From an uncultured Halomonas sp. (GTDB lineage Bacteria > Pseudomonadota > Gammaproteobacteria > Pseudomonadales > Halomonadaceae): 64,000 bases of DNA. The DNA lies in NCBI RefSeq assembly GCF_947490095.1, contig NZ_CANLFS010000007.1, positions 1-64,000 of the forward strand, in the 5' to 3' direction. This document shows, piece after piece, positions 44,521 to 53,696 of the stretch (positions within the stretch are counted from its first letter, which is position 1; each line of letters opens with the position of its first letter). A program made the position numbers and the translations under genes. Under the pieces are notes generated by a model. It had not been told where the DNA came from. It saw only the letters and a list, made by a program, of their open reading frames with translations, and did no database searches.

Positions 44521-45192
44521 ATGATCGACTGGCGCGCCATCGATACCGTCCTGCTGGACATGGACGGCACCCTGCTAGACCTCCACTTCGATAGCCACTT
44601 CTGGCTCGAGCATCTGCCGCGCCGCTATGTGGAGCTGCACCAGCTCGACGAGGCCACCCAGGACGTGGTGCGCGCCAAGGTGATCGGCGAGCAGGGTACC
44701 CTCAACTGGTACAGCCTCGACTACTGGAGCCGCGAACTCGACGTCGACGTGGTCGCCCTCAAGCGCGAGGTTCAGCATCTGATCGGCCTGCGCGGCGATG
44801 CCCTGGATTTCCTGCAGTGGCTCAAGCAGGCCCATCCTCGTGTGGTATTGGCCACCAATGCCGACCGTGCCAGCCTCGAGCTCAAGTTGCCGCTTACCGG
44901 CCTGGCGCCCTATCTGGATGCCATCGTTTCCTCGGCGGACCTCGGTGTGCCCAAGGAGGAGCAGGCGTTCTGGACCGGCCTGCAGGGGGTCGAGCCCTTC
45001 GTGCCGGCTCGCACCCTGTTTATCGACGATAATCCGCGGGTGCTGGAGAGCGCCCGACAGTTCGGCATTCAGCATCTGCTGGGCATCAAGCAACCCGACA
45101 GCCGCCGGCCCGAGCGCGAGTTGGAGGAGTTCACCACCCTGGATGCCTTCGCGACCCTCCTGCCCGGTTATCAGGAGGCTACCCATGGATAG
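44521..45192 (+). CDS. yrfG: GMP/IMP nucleotidase YrfG (HAD family)
   Basis: HAD-superfamily 5'-nucleotidase acting on GMP and IMP in E. coli. Motif I is VLLDMDGTLLDL, motif II lies at LATNAD and motif IV at LFIDDNPRVLESA. 223 residues matches the family. The start is the first ATG after the run of C residues. Its stop lies 8 bp inside the hslR start, suggesting coupled translation. Confidence 0.93.
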   Translation: MIDWRAIDTVLLDMDGTLLDLHFDSHFWLEHLPRRYVELHQLDEATQDVVRAKVIGEQGTLNWYSLDYWSRELDVDVVALKREVQHLIGLRGDALDFLQWLKQAHPRVVLATNADRASLELKLPLTGLAPYLDAIVSSADLGVPKEEQAFWTGLQGVEPFVPARTLFIDDNPRVLESARQFGIQHLLGIKQPDSRRPERELEEFTTLDAFATLLPGYQEATHG

Positions 45193-45571
45193 CGTCAGGC
45201 TCGACAAGTGGTTGTGGGCGGCGCGCTTCTTCAAGACCCGCGGCCTGGCCAAGAAGGCCATCGAGGGAGGCAAGGTGCACTACAACGGTGGCCGGGCCAA
45301 GACCAGCAAGAACGTCGAGGTCGGTGCCATCATTCGCGTGCCCCAGGGCTGGGATATCTGGGAGGTGGAGGTGATGGCGCTGTCCGGCCAGCGTCGCGGC
45401 GCCCCCGAGGCCCGCGCGCTCTACCGCGAGACCGAGGAAAGCGTCCGGCGTCGCGAGCGCGAAGCCGAGGCGCGCCGACTGACCAACCAGGCCATGCAGC
45501 ACCCGGTCAAGCGCCCCGACAAGAAGCAGCGTCGCGAGATCCAGCGCTTCCAGCGCAATCAGGGGGAGTAG
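45185..45571 (+). CDS. hslR: Ribosome-associated heat shock protein Hsp15
   Basis: Small S4-domain RNA-binding protein that recognises free 50S subunits carrying a nascent chain after heat shock. The S4 motif is VRLDKWLWAARFFKTRGLAK followed by AIEGGKVHYNG. The C-terminal third is highly basic (RRREREAEARR, KRPDKKQRREIQRF). 128 residues. The ATG overlaps the yrfG end by 8 bp with GAGG upstream; it converges on the YaiI-type gene. Confidence 0.94.
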   Translation: MDSVRLDKWLWAARFFKTRGLAKKAIEGGKVHYNGGRAKTSKNVEVGAIIRVPQGWDIWEVEVMALSGQRRGAPEARALYRETEESVRRREREAEARRLTNQAMQHPVKRPDKKQRREIQRFQRNQGE

Positions 45572-45616
45572 GCGACGCCCCTGGCGCGACTGGTACCGTC
45601 TGGCACCTAGCCGGTG

Positions 45617-46066
45617 TTAACGCTGCTTCGTCAGCCATCTGTCCAGCGCATTGGCGAATTCCCGACGGTCGGCATCGGTGTATCCCTTGGGGCCGCCGGT
45701 GTGCTCGCCGCTGGCGCGCAGGGTTTCCATGAAGTCTCTCATTTGCACCCGGGCGCGGATATTGTTGGCGTCGAGGGCCTCGCCGCGGGTGGTCATGACC
45801 CTGGCACCACGCTCGATGGCCGTCATGGCCAGCGGCAGATCCGAGGTGATGACCAGGTCACCGGCCGCCAGGCGCTCGATGATCTCGTCGTCGGCGGCAT
45901 CGAAGCCGTGGCTGACGGCGAGTGACCTGACGGTTCGTGAGCGGGGCAGGGGGACCGTATGGTTGGCCACGAACCAGGTCGGCGTGGCGGTGCGTTCGGC
46001 GGCGCGCACGATAATCTCGCGGGCCACCTTGGGGCAGGCGTCGGCATCGACCCACAGGCTGGGCAT
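45617..46066 (-). CDS. YaiI/YqxD family protein (DUF188)
   Basis: Conserved protein with a PIN-like fold; function not established, though a nuclease role is often suspected. Conserved text is WVDADACPKVAREIIVRAAE, VVTSDLPLA-type (here LVITSDLPLAMTAIERGA) and GGPKGYTDADRREF. Length 149 fits. GAGGAG lies six bases before the chosen ATG, which is eight codons inside the longest frame. The large gap before deaD lies on its 5' side. Confidence 0.9.
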   Translation of the reverse strand: MPSLWVDADACPKVAREIIVRAAERTATPTWFVANHTVPLPRSRTVRSLAVSHGFDAADDEIIERLAAGDLVITSDLPLAMTAIERGARVMTTRGEALDANNIRARVQMRDFMETLRASGEHTGGPKGYTDADRREFANALDRWLTKQR

Positions 46067-46500
46067 GTCATCTCCTCGATTCAACGGCAATTTGAGACGG
46101 CGGCCGAAAAGGCTGGCCAGGTCATGTCGACGATGGTAGCATGCGCCTTCCTCGCATGTGCTGACCCCACCATCATGTACGACGCCACCGCCTTTCCGGC
46201 CGTGGGCGCCGCAACGCCAGGCCCAGCGTTATCGCTGATTACCGCCAGCGTTCGAAGTGTGTAGATGGAGCGCCAACCGAGATCCCGCCATTCTGGGCGA
46301 GATCGGCGCCAACGGTCGCCACGGGGGTTCACTGCCATCGCCGATGGCGCGGACCCGATGCTAGGTGCGACCGGCGTCCCCGACTCCGATGTCCCGTGCT
46401 GACTGCCATCATTGGCCGCAGCGCGCCTGACCGTTTTTTGTTCGCGTCAGGGACGCCAATGAATTTTCGCCGGTGATTCCGGCTTACCAAGGTGTGATTA
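46067..46500. other. Intergenic leader upstream of deaD
   Basis: These 434 bp separate divergent yaiI-type and deaD genes and hold no supported gene. Near the deaD side, CCTGAC (about 46426) pairs with GTCAGG about 18 bases later around a loop that contains TTTTTT, so a folded leader is possible. Long structured leaders are common upstream of cold-induced RNA helicase genes, but no specific element is recognisable here. Confidence 0.5.
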
Positions 46501-48207
46501 ATGACCTCTTCTTCTGTCGCCTCGCCGAGCTTCGGTGATCTTGCCCTGCTGCCTGCCGTTCTCTCTGCCGTCGAGTCTCTGGGCTACCAGACCCCCTCGC
46601 CGATTCAGGTCGAGACCATTCCGGCGCTGCTGGAAGGGCGCGACATGCTGGGCCAGGCCCAGACCGGTACCGGCAAGACCGCCGCCTTTGCTCTGCCGCT
46701 GCTTTCGCGTCTCGATCTGAGCCGCCGCGAGCCTCAGGTGCTGGTCATGGCGCCGACTCGCGAGCTGGCGCAGCAGGTTGCCGTCTCCTTCAGCCGCTAT
46801 GGTCAAAACCTCAAGGGGCTGGAAGTGGCCACCCTGTGCGGCGGCCAGGAGTATCGTGAGCAGCTGGGTGCACTGCGGCGTGGCGCCCAGGTCGTCGTTG
46901 GCACACCGGGTCGGATCATCGATCACCTGGATCGTGGCAGCCTCAAGCTCGACGGTCTCTCCGCCCTGGTGCTGGACGAAGCCGACGAGATGCTGCGCAT
47001 GGGCTTCATCGATGACGTCAAGCGCGTGGTGGCCGACACTCCCAAGGAAGCGCAGCGGGTCTTCTTCTCCGCGACGCTGCCTGCCGAGATCGAGCGCATC
47101 GTCAATCGCTACCTGGTTGACCCCGTGAAGGTGGCCATCGAGTCGCGCACCACCACCGGCGAGAACATCGAACAGCGTCTGGTACGCGTCGATGGCGGCG
47201 CCAAGCTGGAGGCGTTGTCACGCATCCTCGAGGTAGAGCCGGTCGATGGCGCGATCGTCTTCGTGCGTACCCGTGCCGCCTGTACCACCCTGACCGAGCA
47301 GCTCACCGCCCGCGGCCTCAACGTCGCCAGCCTCTCCGGTGACCTGGATCAGAGCCTGCGCGAGCGTACCATTCAGCGCCTCAAGCGCGGCAAGGTCGAC
47401 GTGCTGATCGCCACCGACGTGGCCGCCCGTGGCCTCGACGTGCCGCGCATCACCCACGTCTTCAACTACGATCTGCCCCAGGATTCCGAGGCCTACACCC
47501 ACCGTATCGGGCGTACCGGCCGCGCTGGGCGTACCGGCACCTCCATCACCTTTGTCGGCTTCCGCGAAGGCCGCAAGGCGGGCTGGATCGAGCAGGCCAC
47601 CGGTCAGAAGATGAGCGAGATGGCGGTGCCGGATGAGGCGGTTATCCGCAGTCATCGCGACGAGGCCTTCCATCAGAAGGTCATTGCCGCCCTGACCGCC
47701 GGTGCCGAGGAGCAGCAGGCGCTGGTCGAGCGCCTGGTCGCCGAGGGCTACGACGCCGTCGAGCTGGCCTGTGCCTTCGCTCGCCTGGCCCGTGCCGACG
47801 AGGCCCCCATCGGACGCCTGCAGGCGCCGCGCAAGGAGCGTGCTCCGCGTGACGCCAAGCCGGGTCGTCAGAGCGGGCCGCGTGATCGTGGGTCCCGGGA
47901 AGGCATGACCCGTTACCGTGTGGCCGTGGGCCACAAGGACGGCGTCAAGCCGGGCCAGCTGGTTGGCGCCCTGGCCAATGAAGGCGGCATCGAGGGCGCG
48001 CGTATCGGCCGCATCGATATCCGCAACGCCTTCTCCGTGGTCGAGCTGCCCAGCTCGCTGCCGGCCAGCATCCTGACCAAGATGGCACGCGCCCGCGTCG
48101 CCGGTCGTCCGCTGGAAATCAGCGAAGACAATGGGGCGCCCGAGCGTGCCCCGCGCCGTCGCAATGACGATGGCGATGCGCCGATTCGTCGCCAGTCGCG
48201 CGCATAA
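46501..48207 (+). CDS. deaD: DEAD-box ATP-dependent RNA helicase DeaD/CsdA
   Basis: RNA helicase for ribosome assembly and mRNA unwinding, important in the cold. It has the Q-motif (GYQTPSPIQ), Walker A AQTGTGKT, motif Ib TPGRI, DEAD box VLDEADEM, motif III SATLP, motif V ATDVAARGLDVP and motif VI HRIGRTGRAGRTG. The C-terminal RNA-binding domain (about 475-550, RYRVAVGHKDGVKPGQLVGA) is the DbpA-type domain of DeaD. 568 residues is slightly shorter than E. coli DeaD, with a shorter basic tail. Confidence 0.94.
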   Translation: MTSSSVASPSFGDLALLPAVLSAVESLGYQTPSPIQVETIPALLEGRDMLGQAQTGTGKTAAFALPLLSRLDLSRREPQVLVMAPTRELAQQVAVSFSRYGQNLKGLEVATLCGGQEYREQLGALRRGAQVVVGTPGRIIDHLDRGSLKLDGLSALVLDEADEMLRMGFIDDVKRVVADTPKEAQRVFFSATLPAEIERIVNRYLVDPVKVAIESRTTTGENIEQRLVRVDGGAKLEALSRILEVEPVDGAIVFVRTRAACTTLTEQLTARGLNVASLSGDLDQSLRERTIQRLKRGKVDVLIATDVAARGLDVPRITHVFNYDLPQDSEAYTHRIGRTGRAGRTGTSITFVGFREGRKAGWIEQATGQKMSEMAVPDEAVIRSHRDEAFHQKVIAALTAGAEEQQALVERLVAEGYDAVELACAFARLARADEAPIGRLQAPRKERAPRDAKPGRQSGPRDRGSREGMTRYRVAVGHKDGVKPGQLVGALANEGGIEGARIGRIDIRNAFSVVELPSSLPASILTKMARARVAGRPLEISEDNGAPERAPRRRNDDGDAPIRRQSRA

Positions 48208-48249
48208 GGCTTCGGTTGCCGCCTGATGGGCGGCACCCCAGTCCCATGA

Positions 48250-48286
48250 CAGGCCGGAGCCCAGCTTCGGCCTGTTGTCGTTATTG
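48250..48286 (+). terminator. Probable terminator of deaD
   Basis: CAGGCCGGAGC (48250-48260) pairs with GCTTCGGCCTG (48264-48274), an 11-bp stem with one G-T pair and a 3-base loop. The T-rich run TTGTCGTTATT follows. It lies 43 bp after the deaD stop. A smaller hairpin (GCCGCC, four-base loop, GGCGGC) lies just upstream. Confidence 0.65.
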
Positions 48287-48320
48287 AGCCCGGCAAGTCT
48301 TGGCATCGGGAGGATGCACC

Positions 48321-49304
48321 ATGTGGAAGCGGCTGCCATTTCGCCTGCGCGGCTATCTGATCACCATGACCGGCGTGCTGTTGCTCTCGCCGGATGCGCT
48401 ACTGGTCAAGGACACCACGGTGGACGTGGCCACCTTCATGTTCTGGCGTGGCCTGTTGCTGGGCCTGGTGCTGTTGTTGATCGCCGCCGCGCGCTATCGC
48501 GAACGCCTGGTGGGTGCGATTCGTGCCTGCGGGCCGGCGGCGCTGTGGTGTCCCCTGGCCTTCGCCGCCAGCGCCTGGGCCTTCGTGGGGGCCACTCGCT
48601 TGACCTCGGCGGGCAATGTGCTGGTCATGCTTAACCTGGCGCCATTGGTGGCCGGGCTGATCGGCATGCTGTTCTTCGGCCAGCGGCTGCGCCGTCAGAC
48701 CTGGGTGGTCATCGCGGTATGCATTGCCGGGGCCTGCCTGATGGCCGCCGGCGAGGTAGGGCAGGGCAGCCTGCTGGGACTGGGGGTGGCGTTGATCATA
48801 CCGGTCTCCATCGCGGTGAATACCAGCGTGGCCAGCTCGCGGCCGGGTGCCGGCAAGCGGGGCCTGGATACGACCGTGGTGCTGCCGCTGGGCTGCCTGG
48901 CGATGCTGGTGCCCGCGGCATTGATGGGCGGCGCCCAGCTGCCGGATGCCGATAACATGCAGCGCCTGATAGCGATGGGGCTGTTGTTGCCGCTGGCCTA
49001 CTTCCTGATCCAGACCGGGGCCCGCTACTTGCCGGGTGCCGAGGTCAGTCTGGTGATGCTGCTCGAGACCCTGGTGGGCACCCTGCTGGTGTGGTGGTGG
49101 GTCGGTGAGGTGCCGGCACTGTTGGCCTTCGTGGGCGGCGGCATGATCGTCGCGGCCATGCTGGTAAGCTCGCTGCGTGACCTCTACCGCCAGCGCCGCA
49201 AGGCCGCCGAGGGTGCCCCCGACGCCCGGCGCCTGCATGACGAAGCGGCGGAAGAAAGCATCGAACGCGGTGATGCGGCCCCGCCGGTGGGAGAGCGCCA
49301 CTGA
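48321..49304 (+). CDS. EamA-family (DMT) transporter
   Basis: Inner-membrane transporter of the drug/metabolite superfamily, with ten hydrophobic helices arranged as two EamA repeats of five. Substrate unknown; relatives export amino acids or metabolites. The N-terminal repeat begins GYLITMTGVLLLSPDALLVK with FMFWRGLLLG, and LTSAGNVLVMLNLAPLVAGL marks its end. The second repeat ends LVMLLETLVGTLLVWWWVGE. GGGAGG lies seven bases before the ATG at 48321; a TTG at 48300 is possible. It is followed immediately by the 109-bp repeat array. Confidence 0.87.
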   Translation: MWKRLPFRLRGYLITMTGVLLLSPDALLVKDTTVDVATFMFWRGLLLGLVLLLIAAARYRERLVGAIRACGPAALWCPLAFAASAWAFVGATRLTSAGNVLVMLNLAPLVAGLIGMLFFGQRLRRQTWVVIAVCIAGACLMAAGEVGQGSLLGLGVALIIPVSIAVNTSVASSRPGAGKRGLDTTVVLPLGCLAMLVPAALMGGAQLPDADNMQRLIAMGLLLPLAYFLIQTGARYLPGAEVSLVMLLETLVGTLLVWWWVGEVPALLAFVGGGMIVAAMLVSSLRDLYRQRRKAAEGAPDARRLHDEAAEESIERGDAAPPVGERH

Positions 49305-49311
49305 CCCTGAC

Positions 49312-49757
49312 CCGGCCGACGCCGCGACCAGAACAACCCGCCACACCGTAGCCCCGGTAAGCGCCAGCGCACCGGGGGAATCCCGGTGCGCCCCTCGCGC
49401 CGGATGCGCCTTCGGCTTATCCGGCCTACGCCGCGACCAGAACAACCCGCCACACCGTAGCCCCGGTAAGCGACAGCGCACCGGGGGAAGTCCGGCTGGC
49501 CCCTCACGCCGGATGCGCCTTCGGCTTATCCGGCCTACGCCGCGACCGGAACAACCCGCTACATCGTAGCCCCGGTAAGCGCCAGCGCACCGGGGGAATC
49601 CCGGTGCGCCCCTCGCGCCGGATGCGCCTTCGGCTTGTCCAGCCGACGCCTTGGCCGGAACAACCCGCCACACCGTAGCCCCGGTAAGCGCCAGCGCACC
49701 GGGGGAAGACCGGTGCGCCCATCGTGCCGGATGCGCCTTCGGCTTATCCGGCCTACA
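49312..49757. repeat. BIME-like tandem array, four 109-bp units
   Basis: Units start at 49331, 49440, 49549 and 49658 with an exact 109-bp period; partial sequence at 49312-49330 precedes them. Each unit has two REP-like halves. One half carries CGTAGCCCCGGTAAGCGCCA (first copy 49347 onward). The other carries GGATGCGCCTTCGGCTTATC and then CGGCCTAC, strongly resembling enterobacterial REP sequences. Units differ at only a few positions. The array fills the gap between two convergent genes, where BIMEs are usually found. Confidence 0.9.
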
Positions 49758-49799
49758 TGAGAACCGCGTCTTTTTACGCCAATCTGCGCAGGGTTGTTT

Positions 49800-50540
49800 C
49801 TAGCGCTTGGCGTGTCTGGCCACGGTATTGGCGAAGCGTACCAGCAGCGAGCTCGCCTCCGGTGTGGGGGCGACGCGGCGCATCAGGCGGTTGGCGTCCT
49901 GGCCCTGGTCGCGCAGCTTGTCGACCTGGCGCGCCAGGTAGGCACGCATCGTGTCCGGGGTGAACTCGGGGTGGAACTGCACGCTCCACTGGCGGGGGCC
50001 GTAACGCAGCGCCTGATGGGCGTCATGGGCATTACGCGCCAGCACGACCGAGCCGCTGGGTGCCTTGAGCACCGACTGGGCGTGGGTCAGCTGAGCGGGA
50101 AAGTGTGTCGGCAGCGTGCCCAGCAGCGGATCCTCGTGGCCGGACTCGGTCAGCGTTACCTCGTGGGTACCGGACTCGCGTCCCGCCGGATGGTAGTCGC
50201 TTACCCCGCCGAAGGCGGCGGCCATCAACTGGTGACCATAGCAGACGCCAAGCATCGCCAGGTTGCGTTCCCGGGCGGCGACCAGCCACGGCTTGAGCGC
50301 CTCGCTCCAGGGTTCGGCATCGCTGACCATGGCGTGGGAGCCGGTAATATAGAGGCCATCGATGTGGTTCAGGTCCGGTAACGGCTCGTGGCGGGCATCG
50401 AATACCTCGGCCTCGAAGCCATCCCGGGCGAGTGCCTCCTGGAACAGGGCCTCGAAATCACCATAGTGTTCGGCCACCTCCGGGAAGGTGTCGCCGGTCT
50501 TGACGATCAGCAGGCGGGGCGTGGCGGTTCCTTGGGGCAT
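49800..50540 (-). CDS. Class I glutamine amidotransferase-like protein
   Basis: A triad-type glutamine amidotransferase domain protein, related to the glutaminase domain of GMP synthase but standing alone; its acceptor is unknown. The catalytic Cys is in GVCYGHQLMAAAFGG (about residue 98), and the His/Glu pair is in VQFHPEFT. LYITGSHAMVSD supplies the oxyanion region. 246 residues. AGGAAG is five bases before the ATG. It is 52 bp downstream of argE on the same strand. Confidence 0.88.
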   Translation of the reverse strand: MPQGTATPRLLIVKTGDTFPEVAEHYGDFEALFQEALARDGFEAEVFDARHEPLPDLNHIDGLYITGSHAMVSDAEPWSEALKPWLVAARERNLAMLGVCYGHQLMAAAFGGVSDYHPAGRESGTHEVTLTESGHEDPLLGTLPTHFPAQLTHAQSVLKAPSGSVVLARNAHDAHQALRYGPRQWSVQFHPEFTPDTMRAYLARQVDKLRDQGQDANRLMRRVAPTPEASSLLVRFANTVARHAKR

Positions 50541-50592
50541 GGCGCTTCCTGATAGATGGGCGTGAACATGAGGTCACAGGCTATCCGACATT

Positions 50593-51747
50593 CTACTTTT
50601 GTTGCAGGCGTTCGCCCAGCGCCGCCATAAAGCGCGCCCCCGCCTCGAGCTGGTCATGCTCGATGTATTCATCGGGCTGGTGAGCCTGGGCAATGCTGCC
50701 GGGGCCACAGATCACCGTGGGCAATCCGCGGCGCTGGAACTGGCCCGCCTCGGTCGCGTAGGCCACCGCGCCGGCGGGGCGCTCGCCGAGCAGTGCATGG
50801 CACAGGGTCAGCACCTCGGCGTTGTTATCATCGGCCAGGGCCGGCACCGTCTCGTTGAGTGCTTCGGTCACGATGGAGGCCTCCGGCGCGCGCCGTTGCA
50901 TGTCGCCTTCGAGCTCGGTGGCGTAGGCGTTGACGCGCGCGACCAGAGCCTCGAAGCGGTCCGATGGCAGATGGCGGATCTCCCAGTCGAAGGTGCACTC
51001 CCGGGCCATGATATTGATCGCGGTGCCGCCACTGATCTTGCCTACGTGCAGGCTCGAGTGGACCACGTTGAAGGCTTCGTCCACGCGCCCCTCGGCCTTG
51101 AGGTCGGCCATCACGTCCTCGATAAAGGTCACCAGGCGCGCCGCCACATGAATCGCCGATACGCCCTGGTTGACCTGGCTGGAGTGGCTGGCGCGGCCGG
51201 TCACCGTGGTGCGCAGGTTGGTGGCGCCCTTGTGGGCGACTACCGGGTGCATCAGCGTCGGCTCGCCGACGATCACCGCCGCGGGCCGTGGATGCTCGGC
51301 CATCAGCCGCTCGATCATGCGTGGCGCGCCGATGCAGCCCACCTCCTCGTCGTAGGAGAACGCCAGCCAGATCGGCTTCTCCAGGTTCAGGCTCACCCAG
51401 CGCGGCACCTCGCTGAGCGCGCAGGCGATAAACCCCTTCATGTCGCAGGTACCCCGAGCATAGAGCCGGCCATCGCCCTTGTCGGTCAGCGTAAAGGGGT
51501 CGGTGGACCAGGGCTGGCCCTCCACCGGCACCACATCGGTGTGGCCGGAAAGCACCACGCCACCGGCCACGTTCGGGCCGATGCGCGCCAGCAGATTGGC
51601 CTTTCTTCCGTCGTCGCTTTCCACCCGCCAGTGGGGCACATCGTGCGCGTCGAGCAGCGACTCGACGAAATCGATCAGGTCGAGGTTGGATTCCCGTGAC
51701 ACGGTAGGGAAGCCCACCAGGCGGTCGAGCATCTCGGCGGCAGTCAT
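50593..51747 (-). CDS. argE: Acetylornithine deacetylase
   Basis: Zinc metallohydrolase of arginine synthesis that removes the acetyl group from N-acetylornithine. M20-family metal ligands occur in LSGHTDVVPV, GTCDMKGF, SYDEEVGCIGA, VGEPT and near the end GPGSIAQAHQPDEYI. The dimerisation domain lies between (about 175-290). 384 residues fits ArgE. GGAG precedes the ATG. It is divergent from the Old Yellow Enzyme gene over 273 bp, where no clear operator is visible. Confidence 0.93.
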   Translation of the reverse strand: MTAAEMLDRLVGFPTVSRESNLDLIDFVESLLDAHDVPHWRVESDDGRKANLLARIGPNVAGGVVLSGHTDVVPVEGQPWSTDPFTLTDKGDGRLYARGTCDMKGFIACALSEVPRWVSLNLEKPIWLAFSYDEEVGCIGAPRMIERLMAEHPRPAAVIVGEPTLMHPVVAHKGATNLRTTVTGRASHSSQVNQGVSAIHVAARLVTFIEDVMADLKAEGRVDEAFNVVHSSLHVGKISGGTAINIMARECTFDWEIRHLPSDRFEALVARVNAYATELEGDMQRRAPEASIVTEALNETVPALADDNNAEVLTLCHALLGERPAGAVAYATEAGQFQRRGLPTVICGPGSIAQAHQPDEYIEHDQLEAGARFMAALGERLQQK

Positions 51748-52020
51748 GGCGCACTCCAGGGACGAAGGGTAAGTGAGGGAAAATCCTCCAGAAAGGGCAG
51801 ATTACCATGCCCGCAGGGCGGGTCGAAGGTCGGGTGGATCGAAGATCAGGTGGGTCGGAGGCCGGAGACAGGACGAATCGAAAATGGAGCAGAGAACTGG
51901 TGTGATAGCGGCATGCTATCCGGTCGATGGTCACACGCTTATGGATAGATATCGTTAACAGGCTTATTATATGGGTCATTGATTTCCTATCATGCAGTCA
52001 TTCGATCAGGAGGCATGTCG

Positions 52021-53139
52021 ATGCCCGATACATCACTCTTCACCCCGGTAACCCTTGGTGATCTGACCCTGCCCAATCGCATGGTCATGGCGCCGCTGAC
52101 GCGGGCCCGCACACCGGACAGCGTGCCCGGCAAGCTACAGCAGGCCTACTACGGGCAGCGCGCCGGTGCCGGGCTGATCATCACGGAAGCCACCAATATC
52201 TCGCCCACCGCCCGGGGGTATGTCTACACGCCGGGAATCTGGACCGACGCCCAGGAAGCCGGCTGGAAAGGCGTGGTCGAGGCCGTACACGCCAAGGGTG
52301 GCAACATCGCCCTGCAGCTCTGGCATGTGGGCCGAGTCTCCCACGAGCTGGTGCAGCCCGACGGTCAGGCCCCCGTGGCCCCCAGCGCCCTGAGGGGCGA
52401 AGGCGCCCAGTGCTTCGTCGAGTTCGAGGACGGCAGCGCCGGTCGGCATCCCACCAGTACCCCGCGGGCACTGGAGACCGACGAGATCCCGGGTATCGTC
52501 GAGGACTACCGCCAGGCCGCGGTGCGTGCCAAGCGGGCCGGCTTCGATATGATCGAGGTCCACGCCGCCAATGCCTACCTGCTCAACCAGTTTCTGGCCA
52601 CCGGCACCAACCAGCGTACCGACCGCTATGGTGGCTCCATCGAGAACCGTGCGCGCTTCCCGCTGGAAGTGGTCGACGCCGTGGTCGAGGTGTTTGGGCC
52701 CCAGCGCGTGGGCATTCGCCTGACGCCCTTCATCGAACTGTTCGGCCTTACCGATGACGAACCCGAGGCGATGGCCTTCTATCTGGCCGACGAGCTCAAT
52801 CGCCGTGGCCTGGCCTACCTCCACCTCAACGAGCCCAACTGGGCGGGCGGCGACATCACCTTCCCCGATGGTTTCCGCGAGAAGATGCGTGAACGTTTCA
52901 CGGGCAGGCTGATCTACTGCGGTAACTACGACGCCGAAAGCGCTCAGGCGCGGCTCGACGAGAACAGTGCCGATGCCATCGCCTTCGGCCGGCCCTTTAT
53001 CGCCAACCCCGACCTGCCCGAACGCTTGCGTACCGGAGCGGCGCTCAACGAGCCCGACCAAAGCTCCTTCTACGGCGGCGACGAGACGGGTTACACCGAC
53101 TATCCCTTCCTCGATAACGGCTACGACCGCCTCGGCTGA
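52021..53139 (+). CDS. Old Yellow Enzyme family alkene reductase (NemA-like)
   Basis: FMN-dependent NAD(P)H oxidoreductase that reduces activated alkenes, maleimides or nitro compounds. Conserved text: LPNRMVMAPLTRARTPD, WHVGRVSH, FDMIEVHAANAYLLNQFL with the substrate-binding His/Asn pair, RTDRYGGSIENRARF, and AFGRPFIANPDLPERLR. 372 residues, as in NemA. AGGAGG at 52008-52013 sets the start at 52021; the ATG at 52015 is too close to it. The gene stands alone, opposite argE. Confidence 0.92.
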   Translation: MPDTSLFTPVTLGDLTLPNRMVMAPLTRARTPDSVPGKLQQAYYGQRAGAGLIITEATNISPTARGYVYTPGIWTDAQEAGWKGVVEAVHAKGGNIALQLWHVGRVSHELVQPDGQAPVAPSALRGEGAQCFVEFEDGSAGRHPTSTPRALETDEIPGIVEDYRQAAVRAKRAGFDMIEVHAANAYLLNQFLATGTNQRTDRYGGSIENRARFPLEVVDAVVEVFGPQRVGIRLTPFIELFGLTDDEPEAMAFYLADELNRRGLAYLHLNEPNWAGGDITFPDGFREKMRERFTGRLIYCGNYDAESAQARLDENSADAIAFGRPFIANPDLPERLRTGAALNEPDQSSFYGGDETGYTDYPFLDNGYDRLG

Positions 53140-53228
53140 TACCGACCCAGGCCCCATGAATGCCACAAGCCCGGCTCCGTAGTCTTCGATAGGCTCGCCC
53201 CTGGATTTCAAGAAAGGACTCTATACCA

Positions 53229-53696
53229 ATGAAACCCTTCTCCATTCTGTTGATCCGCCTGCTGGGCCTCTATCTCTTGCTGAAGACGCTGCTCGCTATT
53301 CTTCCAGCCCTGCTCGGCTCGAATGCCGCTGAGCTCTGGTCCGGGGAGTTGCTGCCGGTGCTTCTGGCAACGGTGGGCGTGCCGGCCGTGGGTGGCTTGC
53401 TGCTGTGGTGCTTCGCCGGCCGCCTGGCGAGTCGGCTGCATGGCGATGGAGATGGCGATGGAAATGACGGCGCCGAAGCAGGTGCTCACATCAGGGACGA
53501 TGACCTGGTGCGCGCCGGTACTTTCTTGATTGGGGTGTATCTCCTGGTGCGCCATACCGGGACCCTGGTCGGCATGTACGCCACGTCGGGCGGCGTGGCG
53601 TATGGTGACCTGATCGTCGTGGTGGCGAGCCTTGGCATGATTCTGGGGGGAAGGAAACTCGCCGAGGTGTACCGCCGGATCAAGTACTTTTCTTAG
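53229..53696 (+). CDS. Hypothetical small membrane protein
   Basis: I do not recognise the family. The 155-residue product has hydrophobic segments near residues 7-29, 41-66, 95-112 and 122-142, giving about four membrane passes. Between the second and third lies a Gly/Asp-rich loop (HGDGDGDGNDGAEAGAH). AAAGGA lies about 10 bases before the ATG. Its last four bases overlap the end of the minus-strand gene that follows. Confidence 0.65.
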   Translation: MKPFSILLIRLLGLYLLLKTLLAILPALLGSNAAELWSGELLPVLLATVGVPAVGGLLLWCFAGRLASRLHGDGDGDGNDGAEAGAHIRDDDLVRAGTFLIGVYLLVRHTGTLVGMYATSGGVAYGDLIVVVASLGMILGGRKLAEVYRRIKYFS

